Of a DNA stretch of 64,000 nt, positions 38,801-51,006 are shown in pieces. The notes beneath the pieces are model-generated. The model did no database searches. It was given only the letters and a program-made list of their open reading frames with translations, and had not been told where the DNA came from. Position 1 is the stretch's first letter; every line of letters starts with the position of its first letter. The DNA is from Anisus vortex (Eukaryota; Mollusca; Gastropoda; Planorbidae): positions 28,810,742 through 28,874,741 of the forward strand of contig OX421497.1 of assembly GCA_949126835.1 (NCBI GenBank), read 5' to 3'. The translations under genes were made by a program, and so were the position numbers.

Positions 38801-39871
38801 GCCCACATGAAAACCATACTAGCTACAGGTGAACTTGGATCCTTGAGTAATATTTACAAAGCTAGTATGGTATGTATGATGGCAGGTAGGTAAACTGTTC
38901 TTAACACAGCATTGTTGCTTGCTTAAATCAATTTCGCAAACAGAAATGTCTACATTTTGTAATAGAAATAATAATCTTTCTTTTCTAGGTGCAGACTTTA
39001 TAAAAACATCTACTGGCAAAGAAGGTGTAAATGCAACATTTGTAGTTGCTTTAGTCATGATCAGGGCTATTCGAGACTATTATAACTTGACAGGACAAAA
39101 GGTTAGGTTCAAAGATTTTCTTTCTCAGTCCTAAGGCAACTTAACTGATTAAATATTATGCCTAGGTTCCTAATCAGTTTAAATCTTTTGCCTATGGGTT
39201 AATAAAGGGCTGGAGCATTTAGAGTTGCTTAGATCACATGTTCAAATCCATTTTTACTGCCAGAGTTTTTATTTCTGTCACTGGATTCTATTAAACTCTG
39301 ATGAATAGCTGACATTAGTTGGGGAAAGATGACTGGACATTGTGCTGGCAAGACCACACAATCATCCCATTGTAATTGTAAGCTATAGTCATCGGAAACT
39401 GGCGGAACTGTTTCACTAGTGCTATAGACAAATATAGTCTGAATGGGATTTTTTTTTAAATATATATATATATATAAAACTTTAAATTTCATCTTTTTTA
39501 AGGTTCCATTTATTTTCTTGTATTTTTTTTAATAACACAGATATTTATTTAAAATAGCAAATTTCTATGTAATTCATATACCAGCTGCATAACATTCTTC
39601 AGTTTGATATTTTAAAAATTATTACATAAACCGACACATGTAAATCTTTTTTTTTAAATTACAGATTGGCTTCAAACCAGCTGGAGGCATACGAACTGCT
39701 AAAGATGCGTGCGTCTGGCTATCCATGATGAAAGAAGAATTGGGAGATGAATACACCACTAATAAGTTGTTCCGATTCGGAGCCAGTGCATTGCTTGCAG
39801 ACATTGAGCGCCAGTTATATCACTTTGCCACAGGTTGTTATCCTGCTTTAACTGATATGCCAATGGGTTAG
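32843..39871 (+). CDS. DERA: Deoxyribose-phosphate aldolase
   Basis: Cleaves 2-deoxyribose 5-phosphate to glyceraldehyde 3-phosphate and acetaldehyde in cytosolic deoxynucleoside breakdown. Eight exons: 32843-32876, 33753-33850, 34440-34590, 37639-37737, 38464-38598, 38757-38885, 38989-39101, 39665-39871. All junctions have GT-AG ends and agree in phase. The product is 321 residues, close to the human enzyme (about 318). Class I aldolase features are intact. The Schiff-base lysine is K221 in DFIKTSTGKE, the second active-site lysine is K257 in FKPAGGIR, and the aspartate is D158 in EIDIVINR; VATGFPCGQT and KTILATGELG are also present. The ATG at 32843 has A at -3 and G at +4, and its short exon gives an N-terminus resembling vertebrate DERA (HMNRGDDYN). 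Intron 1 holds a LINE scrap, intron 2 a SINE, intron 3 a 2.5-kb transposon. No defect seen. Confidence 0.97.
33430..33620 (-). mobile_element. LINE tail remnant in DERA intron 1
   Basis: The reverse of TGTCTTATCTTATAAGTTAC followed by CTTTCTATACAGAAGATTATT resembles the 3' tail (GATAAGATAAG preceded by CTTCTTTATAG) of the LINE at 52.1 kb. The remainder, GC-richer to about 33620, is not identifiable. Confidence 0.45.
34130..34370 (-). mobile_element. tRNA-derived SINE in DERA intron 2 (family 1)
   Basis: On the minus strand a tRNA-like head has the B box GGTTCAAATCC (reverse of 34303-34313). It is followed by the family body: CTGGAGGGTGTCCCCGAGT, CTCTGATGGGTACCTG, AATGCTGCTTCACCGGC and GGATCAA. 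It has the same organisation as the copy at 46581-46840. Confidence 0.8.
35034..37569. mobile_element. Non-autonomous DNA transposon in DERA intron 3 (2.5 kb)
   Basis: The ends are inverted: CAGGGTTCGTACGC on the left, and CAGGGTTCTTACTC as the reverse complement of the right. Both have subterminal runs of TCTGGAA and GTCTGAAAA. ATCATA directly abuts both ends (35028-35033 and 37570-37575), a possible 6-bp duplication or part of a degraded 8-bp one. No transposase is readable. An 86-codon frame at 35213 has no recognisable motif. A second element end pair is nested at about 36788-37056. The family (hAT-like by its CAGGG ends) is inferred. Confidence 0.65.
36788..37056. mobile_element. hAT-type MITE nested in the intron 3 transposon
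   Basis: The left end CAGGGGTCTCAAACT and right end GTTTGAGACCC are inverted repeats, with GCGGCCCGC just inside the right end, as in the MITE at 27569. No clear target duplication is visible, so the right boundary is approximate. Confidence 0.6.
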
Positions 39872-40339
39872 AGTGAATTACAAAAAGTCAGTCTAATTCT
39901 TCCTTTCATACAATCTACAAACAAGAAATTTTTAAAGCAATGTTTGTGTTCACTTACATAAAAAAAAAACTTTTGTATTACTCAAGCTTATAATGAAACT
40001 GTATTCACAAAAATGTTCTTGTCTGTATTATGGAACAAAGATTTCTCAATCATTACTTTTATCAAATAGTTGAAAGTTACTATAATTAATTAACAAATGA
40101 ATTACCCAGTATTTTTTAAATTATGTTAATGGCTGATTTTAATGTTTCTTGAAATTACAATAACAAATATTTGTGTGGTATAGATCTATGTCATGTGAAA
40201 ATGTTTAGATCTGAAGTTAATTTCAATTACAAAAAAAATAAAATAATTTTCATTGTTACATTTCCATTAGCTAGTCCCAATGTGTATTTATGTGCCATAT
40301 ATTATAGTCTTTTTTTTAAACAATGCTTATTGATCTATG

Positions 40340-40345
40340 AATAAA
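40340..40345 (+). terminator. Candidate poly(A) signal of DERA
   Basis: AATAAA lies 469 bases after the DERA stop. Another AATAAA at 40544-40549 is an equal candidate. Transcript ends cannot be fixed from sequence alone. Confidence 0.3.
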
Positions 40346-40549
40346 TCTCAGGTTATATTGACTATAAAAATATCTATTTTTTGTTGTCTCTTAATTTTTT
40401 GTAATGCTAAATATTTAAATATTAATTTATTATTATGGGTATTATCATAGTTCAACTTAAAAATTGCAGCTGATCTTGTGGGGATTATTTGAAAAAATGT
40501 TTTACAATATTTAAGCTAGAACTGTCTTAATATATGAAAATCAAATAAA

Positions 40550-43413
40550 ATCATGATTTGGACGTTTTGCATTGATTATCAGATTATATGCAAAAGTAAT
40601 GTTTTTAGAAAATTATTAGTGTAAAGACAGTTTATTGATTTACCTATTTCAATTCTCATGGTTCATTTTGATAAAATATTTAACTGTACAGACATGTATA
40701 AATGTATAACTACTGGTAGATGTTAAGTTTAAAGTCTAGCTCTAATAAAATATTTAAAAAAATGGAATAATATCTATCTAAAATTACTTAATATGATTTA
40801 GGAAATGTTGACTTCTTATCATTTACATTGAACTCTTTTATTGATGATGAGGCTCGAACAGGGGGGAAGGGAATTCAACCTGCTATACAATGTAGATGCC
40901 TGCCAGATTCTTTGTATTTGTACATATATTTGGAAACAAGTATTATACCAACCTATTTCCTGGTATCACTCTGCTCTACTGATTTCTCCATCTGATTAAT
41001 CTCATCTTGCAGAAACATTACTTAATGGTTTTGCAAAGCTAGATTTAGGTAGGATCACTTAAGTTTCCTATTGAATGATAGATTTTCATAGTAGAAGTGC
41101 TAGTATCCTACTGAAGATCCTTGAGCATTTATCTTGGTTTTTAATTTCTTCTGTCAAGATACCTTGTAAATTCTTGACATTGCTTGAGGGCATGACCATT
41201 GACAGTAAAATAGGAGTGCCAATCTTCCAACTACAATAATTAATGTATTCAGAAAAAAAAAGTTTAAATCAAATGCTTAGAATGAATTAACCCAATTGCC
41301 ATTTAATCATTAAAGTTTAAAGTCCAAATGTAGAGCTTTGTATCAAAATTCAGTCAACAGTTGATTTTGATAGTAAATAGTGTTTTCAGTATCTGAATGC
41401 CAAAGTCATTTCATTTATACAGAATATACTAAACATAACTTTCAAGTAATTAGTGCAATATCAGCACTCAAATTTAAACTTGTATTCGGGAGGGGGGGGG
41501 GGAGATAACCCAAATCTGGTAGCCATTTGGGATGTTCAATTTCTGGCAAAAAATGATGTGACATCACTGATTGGCATTTCTTGTAGGAAAAATCCATATT
41601 CATATTGCCATTTAGAATCTATACTGGGTTCTTATGTTTAACAAAATGGTTACTTATAGTTTTAGTGGATCATGCTTTGTTTACTTGGTTTCCCTGCAAA
41701 ATTTGACTTTGGTATAAGGCTAATCTCGTCACTTTGAGAAAAACCTCTTCATTTGCCCTTTAATCTTTACCGGTGGGTATTAATATTTCCCTAATTTTAA
41801 ACATTGAATAGTAATTATTAATTCTCTACATTTTATTTTTAAGAGTTAAAACATTCTTATTGGCTTATCATGAGTAGAAAATAATTATTATCCAATTAAA
41901 AACAATATATGACCATAATTTTAAAAAACAACACAAAAGAATGAACTATTCTGCTTTTAACAACATAAGAAAAGATAAATTATCCACTATAGCAAATACC
42001 CTTTATATGTGTGTAGATTTAACTATTTCTAATTTTGGCGAAATAGTAAAGGTAGGCTACAGACAAATATATGACCACTGTATATAAATAAAAAGTAAGC
42101 GTGTTATGTATACTTATAAAAAATCACTGAAGAAACAGAGTGATATAATATATAGTACCAGGTGACCGATCATTCGATCGGTAATAAAGAGCAGGCGCTT
42201 GTACCATAACATAATGAGTATGTAAAACAACAGTGCATAAATTTAAAAAATACGTCTTTACCAGACCTATAAATTATATTTGTCTTTATCCTTTTTTTAA
42301 CTATGAATAACATGGGCTTAAAATTCGAACAGTCGAAGCAGATTTTTAATTGTGCAGTTTAATATCTAGATTTTGCCCGATAACCTCCCCCCCCACCCAA
42401 AAAAAAAAAAAATGAATAAAAAAAAAAAACAATAAAACAGCTTAATCTCATTTCAAGCCCTAAAAAACCCATGTCGTCTAGAGTTGTCAGTTTTAAATCC
42501 AACAGAAAAATATCTCATTATGTTATGTATTTAAAAAACTGAAAATGAAAAGTTTAAATTTAATATATCGTGAATTACGTTACAATTTTTAGTTCTTCTA
42601 CCCTTTCCCCTACTTTAACAACTAACTGTCAAACTTTCTAGTGACCCCTCCCTCCCTCACCCCATTCAAGCTAACAATGAGTTACGGCCTGCATGTTAAT
42701 TTGATATAAATTAAAAAGGTGTACGAATAAATTTAATACATTTTTTCTAGTTTACCAGATTTCATATTGAATTCGTTACATAGTCGAATAGTAATTTCTT
42801 ACTTGGGCACATATATAAATCTAAAGTAAAGTTTGTAAATCACTTGTAAAAAATATCTTATACAAAAAGTATTTATTTATTATTTTCAATGTTTTCAATG
42901 TATTATTCCAAACATTGTTTGACGAAAAAGTAAAAATATATAGTTTGGTGTAAACCTTTTTTAATATCCTCCATGTGTGTTACTATTTAAATAAACTATC
43001 GCGGCAAAATATAATGTCGATTAATTAAAACAATGGTATAATAAACATTTTAAAAAATTGTTTAAATTTTGAGCATTACACTAGTTAAATACTAAATAAT
43101 TAAAGTTGAAATTATGTTATTCATTGAAAGGACTGCAAATGAAAAGATTATAATATAGGCTACGTTAGATGATTTGTTTAATTCCCCCCCCCCCCCTTGC
43201 ACCCCCACCCCTCAATAAAACGAACAGTATATTACACTTCTGACTATTGTTATGGTGAAATTACGAATAAATTGAATACATCTTTTCTAGTTTACCAGAT
43301 TTCAAATTGACAATGTTAACATATTCTAATATATCTTACTTTGTTTGACCTATATAAGCAAATCATACATATTTTAATGAAACATTTGTATTGAATAAAA
43401 AAAAAGTGGATAC
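40550..43413. other. AT-rich spacer between DERA and the sorting nexin gene
   Basis: No gene recognised. Holds homopolymer runs (poly-G at 41489, poly-C at 42387, poly-A at 42402 and poly-C at 43185). Two short related segments, TTTTCTAGTTTACCAGATTT near 42745 and near 43284, mark an old local duplication. Confidence 0.4.
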
Positions 43414-43985
43414 TAATACAGTGTATACTATTTATAGTGTACAGTATACTACTACATTGTATACTATAAACGGTGAAGTGTATACTGCTACAGTGCACAC
43501 TATATACGGTGAAGTGTATACTGCTACAGTGTACACTATATACGATGTAGTGTATACTGCTACAGTGTACACTATAAATGGTGAAGTGTATACTGCTACA
43601 GTGCACACTATATACGGTGAAGTGTATACTGCTACAGTGTACACTATATACGGTGTAGTGTATACTGCTACAGTGCACGCTATATATGGTGTAGTGTATA
43701 CTGCTACAGTGTAAAACTATATACGGTGTAGTGTATACTGCTACAGTGTACACTATATACATTGTAGTGTTAACTGATTCAGTGTACACTATATACGGTG
43801 TAGTGTATACCGCTTCAGTGTAGGCCTACACTATATACGGTGTAGTGTATACTGCTACAGTGTACACTATATACGGTGTAGTGTATACTGCTACAGTGTA
43901 CACTATATACGGTGTAGTGTATACTCCTACAGTGTATATTATATACGGTGTAGTGTATACTTCTACAGTGTATACTAGACTATAT
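43414..43985. repeat. 36-bp palindrome-rich minisatellite, about 15 copies
   Basis: The unit is GTGTATACTGCTACAGTG, TACACTATATAC and GGTGTA. Each unit carries GTATAC and GTGTACAC, which are self-complementary, so single strands could fold into hairpins. The array gives false ORFs on both strands (for example 157 codons at 43316-43789 minus). Confidence 0.9.
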
Positions 43986-46365
43986 TCAGTTATAAAGTTT
44001 TTGTACCAAAAAAAAAAAGATTTCGACGTGTTTTTTTTCTAAACAATGTTAGATGAAAGAAAGTTAAAAATAGACCTTTAGTTTGGTAAAACTTCATCTA
44101 ATCTTGTTATTATATAAAAACGGCAAACTATTATCTCACTATTAATTAAAACGTAAATATTTTATTTGTTTTAGTCTAAAATATATTGAAGTTTAATCTA
44201 AAATACATTGAAAACATTATAATCTAAATAAGCCTCGAGGGCCGCATACTATTATTTGTCACCCACTGGCTGTAGTTTGCACACCCCTGCATTACATAAA
44301 TTACACTTGGTCTTGCTTTAAATTATATCTGTTATCGGTGCCGGTGCGCAACAATAGTCTAAACAATAAATTAAACCTCTTTCTGTTGCTGTACGGGTAT
44401 TTCCGAAACGTCATAACTGCGACGCAACAAAACACCGCTCTTGAAAGCCGCACTACACGAGGGTCGAGAAATGGCATGTTTTCACGGCCAAAATCAATTA
44501 TCTACGATAAATCTAAAGGGTATTTTTGTCTAACGTTCGTTTCCGATTTTTAATTGTGAGGCCGAAAAGCTGTAGATTTTTTTTTAGGTGAAACCAGTCG
44601 TACATTAAAACATGAAGATAATCGTTAGAGCGCTTTTGATGAAAATTTCCAGACATATATACACATATATATATATATACATACAATTTTAACTCGTATT
44701 ATAGTATAGGATAGACCAAACTTTTAATGTAGATTGTTATACATCACAGTAGTGGTCACATAAGACATTAGACAATGATAATAATGTAAGAGTTCAATCA
44801 TATTTTTCATAACAGTCAATAAACACACCAAATATTTTGATCTTAAAATTGAAATACTAAAAAAAACAGCTTGTCTTGATATATTTTTTTACACAAAACT
44901 ACACAAAAATTAATTATTGCATGATAAATGATTTCATGCAAATTTAGGAATACCGTAATTATCATTTAATTTATGAAATATTCTTACCGCATAATGTAAT
45001 ACCCATCATACTTTTAAAATGACTTGTTGTGCAATAAGCCGATGCATCAAAAATGAAATTTCCAATCAAAGTTGCCATATTCAAAAACAGAGTTTCTGTT
45101 GTCTTCTCTTAGGCTAACTATACCAAATACAAAAGTATATTTATATAGACAAATTATATATATGTTGAAGAGAAAGCTTCTTTTAGAAAACAGAATTATT
45201 GAAAAAAAATTAAGAACATATGTGACCAACCCCTCTTTTTGGGGGGGGGGGGGGGGGGGGAAAGGGGGGAATCATTGACCAAATACTAGATTACAGTAAG
45301 TTATAAAATGTTGAAAATGTTTATTCTTTAAAAGAAGTGATCTCTCCATTTAGTCATATAATTTTATGCATAAATACAATGTCAAAATATCTTCATCAAA
45401 ATCAAAGATTAAAGCTTGCACAAATCTATTCTTTTCAACAAGACAATAAAACTTTGTGCTTGTGGATGTTTAAAAAATAAAATATAATGTATTCAATTTG
45501 AAATTATTATTTTGTAATTAACTATTTCAAGTTTAAGCGTCAATGCACAATTTACTTCAAAAGTAAATTTAATATAAAGTAATTACATCAACAGAACAGA
45601 ACATATTTACCGGTAACTATAATTTATGATAGCTATCTTGGTAAATTAAAGTCTAAAACCAAAACAAATTGTTTAAATAAATATGGCTTATTTAAACGTA
45701 GCAAAGAAAAGAACAAAAGACATTGCACAATTGTGTACACTAAACATATGTATTAACAAGAACAAAAACAGGCAGGCAACATTAATAGGAAATTATAAAG
45801 TCCATAAAATGACAGCATAAGTTTAGTTTAAAAATTAATGGTATATTTATAACATGGCATTAAATGAATATCAAAACTTCACAGTTGACAAAACTTGAAA
45901 TGGAACATTATAAATACTTGAACAAATAATGTAATAGTCTCTCTCAGTCATAATTTTTCACTAAATATTAAGCCTATAAACTCTGGAGAAATAAATGATT
46001 GCAATTGTGATTTTAACATGCATAAGAAAAATACTGCTGTTAAATTGTGTAATACAAAATATGTTTCAGATGTACACCACTAAATAATGTGCCTGTTACA
46101 TTTAAAAAGTAACAAAATAAAGACATCTTTTTTTTTGCTTTAGATTAATAGGCCATTTATTTTCAAATTAAGCTCAATATTTTGTTTTACAAGTTAATTG
46201 CTTCAAATCGATCAGCTAAATGCTTATTTAAAAGCTTAAGGGTTAAAATAATTTAATTTTTTTCAAAGCAACAAAAAAAAAAATATCATCATTACACTTT
46301 TTTCCCAACTCTATTGTGTGACTGAGATAAATACAGGACAAGTTATTAATAAATTGTAACAGTTT
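43986..46365. other. AT-rich spacer downstream of the sorting nexin gene
   Basis: A fragment at about 44230-44290 (GAGGGCCGCATACT ending in CACACCCCTG) looks like one end of a hAT-type MITE. A G tract of about 20 bases is at 45241-45260. Possible minus-strand poly(A) signals (TTTATT on the + strand) are at 46156 and 45319. Confidence 0.4.
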
Positions 46366-49300
46366 TCATGTGGTTCTAATTTTTCCAGGTACATAGTTCT
46401 TGTCAATAACTGGTTCTTGTAAGAACATATGCAAACATTTCTCATTTTGTGCAAGTGGGTGGCCAGCAACTCTGCAATGGAGAAACACAAAATTGTTTAC
46501 ATACGAAATATTACAAAGAAACAAAGTAAAAAAACTTTTAATAAATAAGAAAATAATATTACAAAATTATGAAATAATTCAGGGAGCATGGAGGCTGAGC
46601 GACAGCTTGTTCGGCTGGCGTACAGAAGGACCTGGGTTCAAATCCTGGTGAAGGTCAGTATTTGTTTCTGGGTCTGGAGGGTGTCTCTAAGTCAACCCAG
46701 CCCTGATGGGTACCTGGCTTTATTTGGCATTGAGTCGGCCACACAAACTCCTAGTATGCCATGGCCACAGAAACTAGTGAATGCTGCTTTACCGACCCCA
46801 TGGATCAAATGGGTCCGACAGAATACTTTATTTTTTACTTTTATGTAAAATCCATCAATGCAGAATAGTGAATGACAATTCTAATTAATTTGGTTTATAA
46901 ACCCTTCCAATAAAACAAAAACCAGGGATTTATATTTTCACCAACCGATTTTCTTCAATAGACCCAAATGCATATAATTTACTAGCTACTTTGCTTCCTG
47001 TGGTTTATATTATATTTTACCATCAGCTGATTTCCTTCTTGCTGAATGCCCTGTGTCAATTAAAGCTATTTTATGTGTGAGACTTGTCAAACAGGGCATT
47101 ATTGCCTAGTGGGAAATGATGTCTGGCACTCAAGGCCATGGTAAAACAACCCAACATAAAAAAAAAGTTGGTAGGTGATGGGAGGATTAAAATTCTCAGG
47201 TAGCAAAACAATGATCTAAAAAAATATCACATGGTCAATATTCTATGCCACACATTACCCGTTGAGAATCAAGGAATGAAAATTTTAAAAATATAATGAA
47301 CAAGCTACATTGCCCGACGTTGCCCCGGTGAAAAAAAAACAGACTGTGTAAGGTGCAGATAAAAATTTTATAAACTACAATTAAAAGAAAGCTATAAACT
47401 ATAAATATTTACAGTATTTTTTTTTTACTAAAGACTTTTAGGAAAGTAATTTAAAATAATATTGTAATCGGGTAAAAAAAATAGGCAAGTATTTTTATTT
47501 AAAAAAAATATAAATTGTCCGTAGATTTACAGTCTTTTGTTTTGTTAAATGTTTGAAAAAAAATTTTAGAAAAAAAGTATAGTCTAACTGAAGAATCGAA
47601 CCCGGATCGTCCGCATAGCAGTCCGCTACGTTAACCACTAAGCTAGCGAAGACACATGTCCGATGTGAAAAATTATTAGACAGTATATAGGCCTAGACCT
47701 AAATAGGTAAGTGACACAAACTCACGTGTTTTCAAATTGACCAATGGGGATCCGTGGTGACACAAACACGATCTTTTTATATATATAGATTTATACATTT
47801 AATTTTCTACTTACTTGTTTATGAATTGTTCTAGCCCTTTTCTTCTGTCCTCTATAAATTCATCCTCAAAAATGCCATCATCCCCTCTGAAAGGTAGCTG
47901 TCTTTTAAGAGCTTTGCCTGGCAGTGCCGGTACAACAATCTGAAATAATAATAAAAAAAATTTGTTTGAATGAAATGTCAGTTTGCTTAATCTGAACATG
48001 TGCAAGTTTCAAAGACCCTCATACATTACTTGATTGAAATTGATTTTATAGATTTGTAGCAATAAATCTAATAGCAATGAAACATAGTTGAAATTTAATT
48101 ATTAGAATATTTTTTTAAAATCCTGCTTGGAAAACGGATACAAATGTTATATTGGATATGTTTCACATCCATGTAGAAAAAAGTATATGCATTTTCTGGA
48201 CTACATTATTTTTAATCATATAACAATAGCCAGCCGCCTTTATCCCCCCCCCCCCCACCATTTTCAGATACTTATCAGAGCTGGGTAATTTCAGGGATAC
48301 CTCTTAGTCCAGGGAAAAACCTTGGCATCTAACCTAGATCAAGCACAAGTTTTTTTGAATCCGTAATCTGAAAATGTTGCAGCTAGACCACCAAATTCTA
48401 TTACAGTTAGGAGGGCAACCCTGTAAATAATACGCCCTTCATGCCTACTAACAAAATCCTGCGTTACTTTAATCATTCTGTTCCATAAATATCTTCCATT
48501 CACAATGAACAGTTTACTATTAGGAATATAGGTGAATTTATAACGGAACATTAAAAAAAAATTTATGTCAGTTATTAAGAATAGTGGTGTTAAAGTTGAC
48601 CTGGAATTAGTCATTTAATGATACTGATTAAATTGCTGGTTCATACTTTTTCATTAGGCAATAATCCTGACAGTGAGCATGAATCATATTATATTACAAT
48701 TTACAATAGATAAAACTGCATTACAATTTTATAATTTAAATAGGACCAGAATTCTGCACTGATGACTTGGATCAAGCCCATGTTATTGAATATCAGAAAG
48801 TTTTATTTCAGTTCCTGTTAATGAAACAAGTGAGATAATTTCACAGTTTATGATGCAGCCTGCTTTCCCCTTTACTGACTAATTTAGACTCTTCTCACTA
48901 AAAATATTTTTGATTATTGATTTATTGTATTTTATGAGGTAAATAAACCAATATAATTTGTATTTTAATTCTTCAATCAGTGGTACCCCGCGTTACAAAT
49001 ACCTCAGGTTACAAACAACACATTTGAAATTTTTTTGTCTTTAGCAATGAACATTACCCCGGGTTAAAAAAAACAATGACAAGAGAGATAGCAAGTTTAA
49101 CTTTGGAGACAACCGATCCCTTACAGTACAAGCAAAGACCTCATAGTACTACCTTAGCACTAGCATCTAGTAGCCTAGTTTTGCAAGCATACAGAAACTT
49201 GATTTCTTTGGCCTTACTACAAGATAGTAACAGATTTAGTGGCACTGTGCCCAGTTTATCTCTTTCCTTATTTTCCTTGCTAACTCCATCAAATATGAGT

Positions 49301-50491
49301 TTGACAAACGGTAGTGTGGCTGCTAGGAAGCAGCAACAAAGATGGACTAAATCTTTTATTCATTTTACATTTAAAAAAATTCTCTTTAGGGGTATTTATT
49401 ATGTGAAGTAGATGTAGGCCTATTCTTTGCCTTTTGTTAGGTAAACAGCCGGATGCTAATAAAAAAGAAAGATTCTTTCACATTGAAACAGATAGTCTTT
49501 ATTTCATTGATTTTATTGTTTCAGTTAGGAACAAATTAAGTTCGTGACCCAAGGTACCACCGTATTGGTATTTTTATATGTTTGAATTAAAAATGAAAGT
49601 TATCAAGACTTTTCCCCCAGACAGTGATATGATTAATGGTGCCCAAACTGTCTGTAGTTTTTAATTCAATTCTGTATAGTTGGTTGAGATTCATTAGTGA
49701 ATTGATTTAGCTAAGTTACTTACTTTACTATCACGTTCCAATTCATTTCTCAACCATTCAAAATCACTGTATCGTCTTCTTACACTTGATTCTTTGAGCT
49801 TAAAAACTGGGAGATTTGTCTTGAAAAAATAAATGTGAAATTTTTTTTAGATAAGGCCTCAATAATATTTTAACATTTTTATAAGCTATATAGTAGGCTT
49901 ATAAGATAAGGAGTATATATTTAGACAGGTATAAAGAATGTTTTTTAACTTAATAAATGTGGCATTACTTGTGGGTATGTACTAAGTACTACTAAGCACG
50001 GTAGTAAGAATCCTACAAATATCCCCAAGTACCTAATGTTTTTAGGCTATCAGAGCCAGAGATGGTAGGGGTAGGGTAAATTTACTCATTTTAAGGCCCC
50101 CAACCAACATTTAATCACATATTTTTATTAGGTTTCCGACTTATTAATAGCCAGATTTTGTAATATAATTGTACCTATAGGATTTTCCCTAGTCTAATAA
50201 ATGTCCTGATCCTAGTCAGTAAACATGAAGCCAGTTTAACCAAGGCTACTCATATTACTTAGGTTATACTTATAACTTATAGGGCCTAACTATTTCAGTC
50301 AAATAGTAAATAAATGATATTGATATGATAGGACCTAGCCTATTCAATAGTCTAATTCACACTAATTGTGACTAATTCAATTGATATAGAAATATAGGAA
50401 TATAGCCTATACCTATAGGAATATAGGCCTAGGCCTAGACTCTAGACATAGAATATAATATAGGCTCTATTTACCTTTATTATATTATAGG

Positions 50492-50539
<48 letters not shown>

Positions 50540-51006
50540 TTATAATTATAGTAATAGTATAAGTATAGGCCTAAAGTCTAAAGTGCCTAGGCAGCTAGTC
50601 AGGCCTAGCTAGGCATAAACTCATAAACTATAATATTCATGATAAATTATAATACAAGTTTTTTTATAAATAATAATTATTACTCTTTTGAACTTTTATA
50701 GTTTATTTTATCTGTACAATAGCATCGAAAATAAGTAAACTGGTCGTGTGGTAGTGCTACAAAGCTACATCACATCACTGTCATCTAGTCTACTGTCTAG
50801 TCATCAGTCTCAATCAGTAACTTGAGTAACAAGACAACTTTCGATACCTTCATTCGAACTTCATAATCTGTATAACGCTTCTTGGCAACACCGTGGGTCT
50901 GGGGGTCGGACACATCAATTTCTAAAAAGTTAGCTGGTGGTGAGTAAGCATCTTCTAATGTTTGCTTCTTTGAGGTAATCCTCGCAGTAGCTGTAGGGGT
51001 GGTCAT
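46366..51006 (-). CDS. SNX3: Sorting nexin SNX3/SNX12-type
   Basis: PX-domain protein that binds phosphatidylinositol 3-phosphate on early endosomes and works with retromer in cargo retrieval (for example Wntless). Exons in transcript order: 51006-50848, 49819-49724, 47939-47815, 46471-46366, with phases 0, 0 and 2. The product is 161 residues, matching the about 162 of vertebrate SNX3 and SNX12. N-terminal [20 protein letters not shown] is typical of the pair. The lipid-binding motif [12 protein letters not shown] is at 66-77 with Arg69 and Tyr70 in the expected place. The proline-containing loop VVPALPGK and the [20 protein letters not shown] segment follow. The C-terminus [18 protein letters not shown] is also conserved. 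SNX3 and SNX12 are vertebrate duplicates, so an invertebrate gene is usually co-orthologous to both; the symbol is approximate. The start ATG has A at -3. Introns contain a SINE and a 585-bp MITE. The gene looks intact. Confidence 0.96.
46581..46840 (+). mobile_element. tRNA-derived SINE, complete copy (family 1)
   Basis: The tRNA-like head (GAGGCTGAGCGACAGC) has the B box GGTTCAAATCC at 46635-46645. A family-specific body follows: TCTGGAGGGTGTCTC, CCCTGATGGG, GGCCACACAAACTCCTAG, TGCCATGGCCACAGAAAC and CCATGGATCAAATGGG, then a T-rich end. It lies in intron 3 of the sorting nexin gene, opposite to its transcription. Confidence 0.85.
47301..47790 (-). mobile_element. tRNA-derived dispersed repeat (family 2), copy A
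   Basis: About 490 bp, repeated at 52721-53216. The minus strand carries a tRNA-like part with A box-like TAGCTTAGTGGTTAACG and B box GGTTCGATTC (reverse of 47593-47602). Shared landmarks are CAAGCTACATTGCCCGACG, AAGGTGCAGATAAAAA and GGGGATCCGTGGTGACAC. It lies in intron 3 of the sorting nexin gene. Confidence 0.8.
48978..49562. mobile_element. MITE with CAGTGGTACC ends (585 bp)
   Basis: The left end CAGTGGTACCCCGCGTTAC and, reversed, the right end CGGTGGTACCTTGGGTCAC form imperfect inverted repeats like those of pogo/Tigger-type elements. It lies in intron 2 of the sorting nexin gene. The 111-codon ORF inside (49076) has no transposase motif. The target duplication is unclear. Confidence 0.6.
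50495..50535. repeat. (TA)n microsatellite
   Basis: A perfect TA run of about 20 units in intron 1 of the sorting nexin gene. Several AGGCCTA palindromes lie just before and after it. Confidence 0.9.

Noticed and set aside
41453..41641. 62-codon ORF starting next to a poly-G run
   Set aside because: A Gly run from a G homopolymer and no other feature; unlikely to be coding.
43316..44042. ORFs on both strands reading YTATVYT or HYTVYSVHCSS repeats
   Set aside because: Translations of the palindromic 36-bp minisatellite; both strands being open argues against coding.
46600..46660. Possible tRNA gene with a clear B box
   Set aside because: The tRNA-like part continues into a repeat body shared with two other places, so it is a SINE head and not a functional tRNA.
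49076..49411. 111-codon ORF in the sorting nexin gene region
   Set aside because: It lies wholly inside a MITE with CAGTGGTACC ends and has no recognisable domain.
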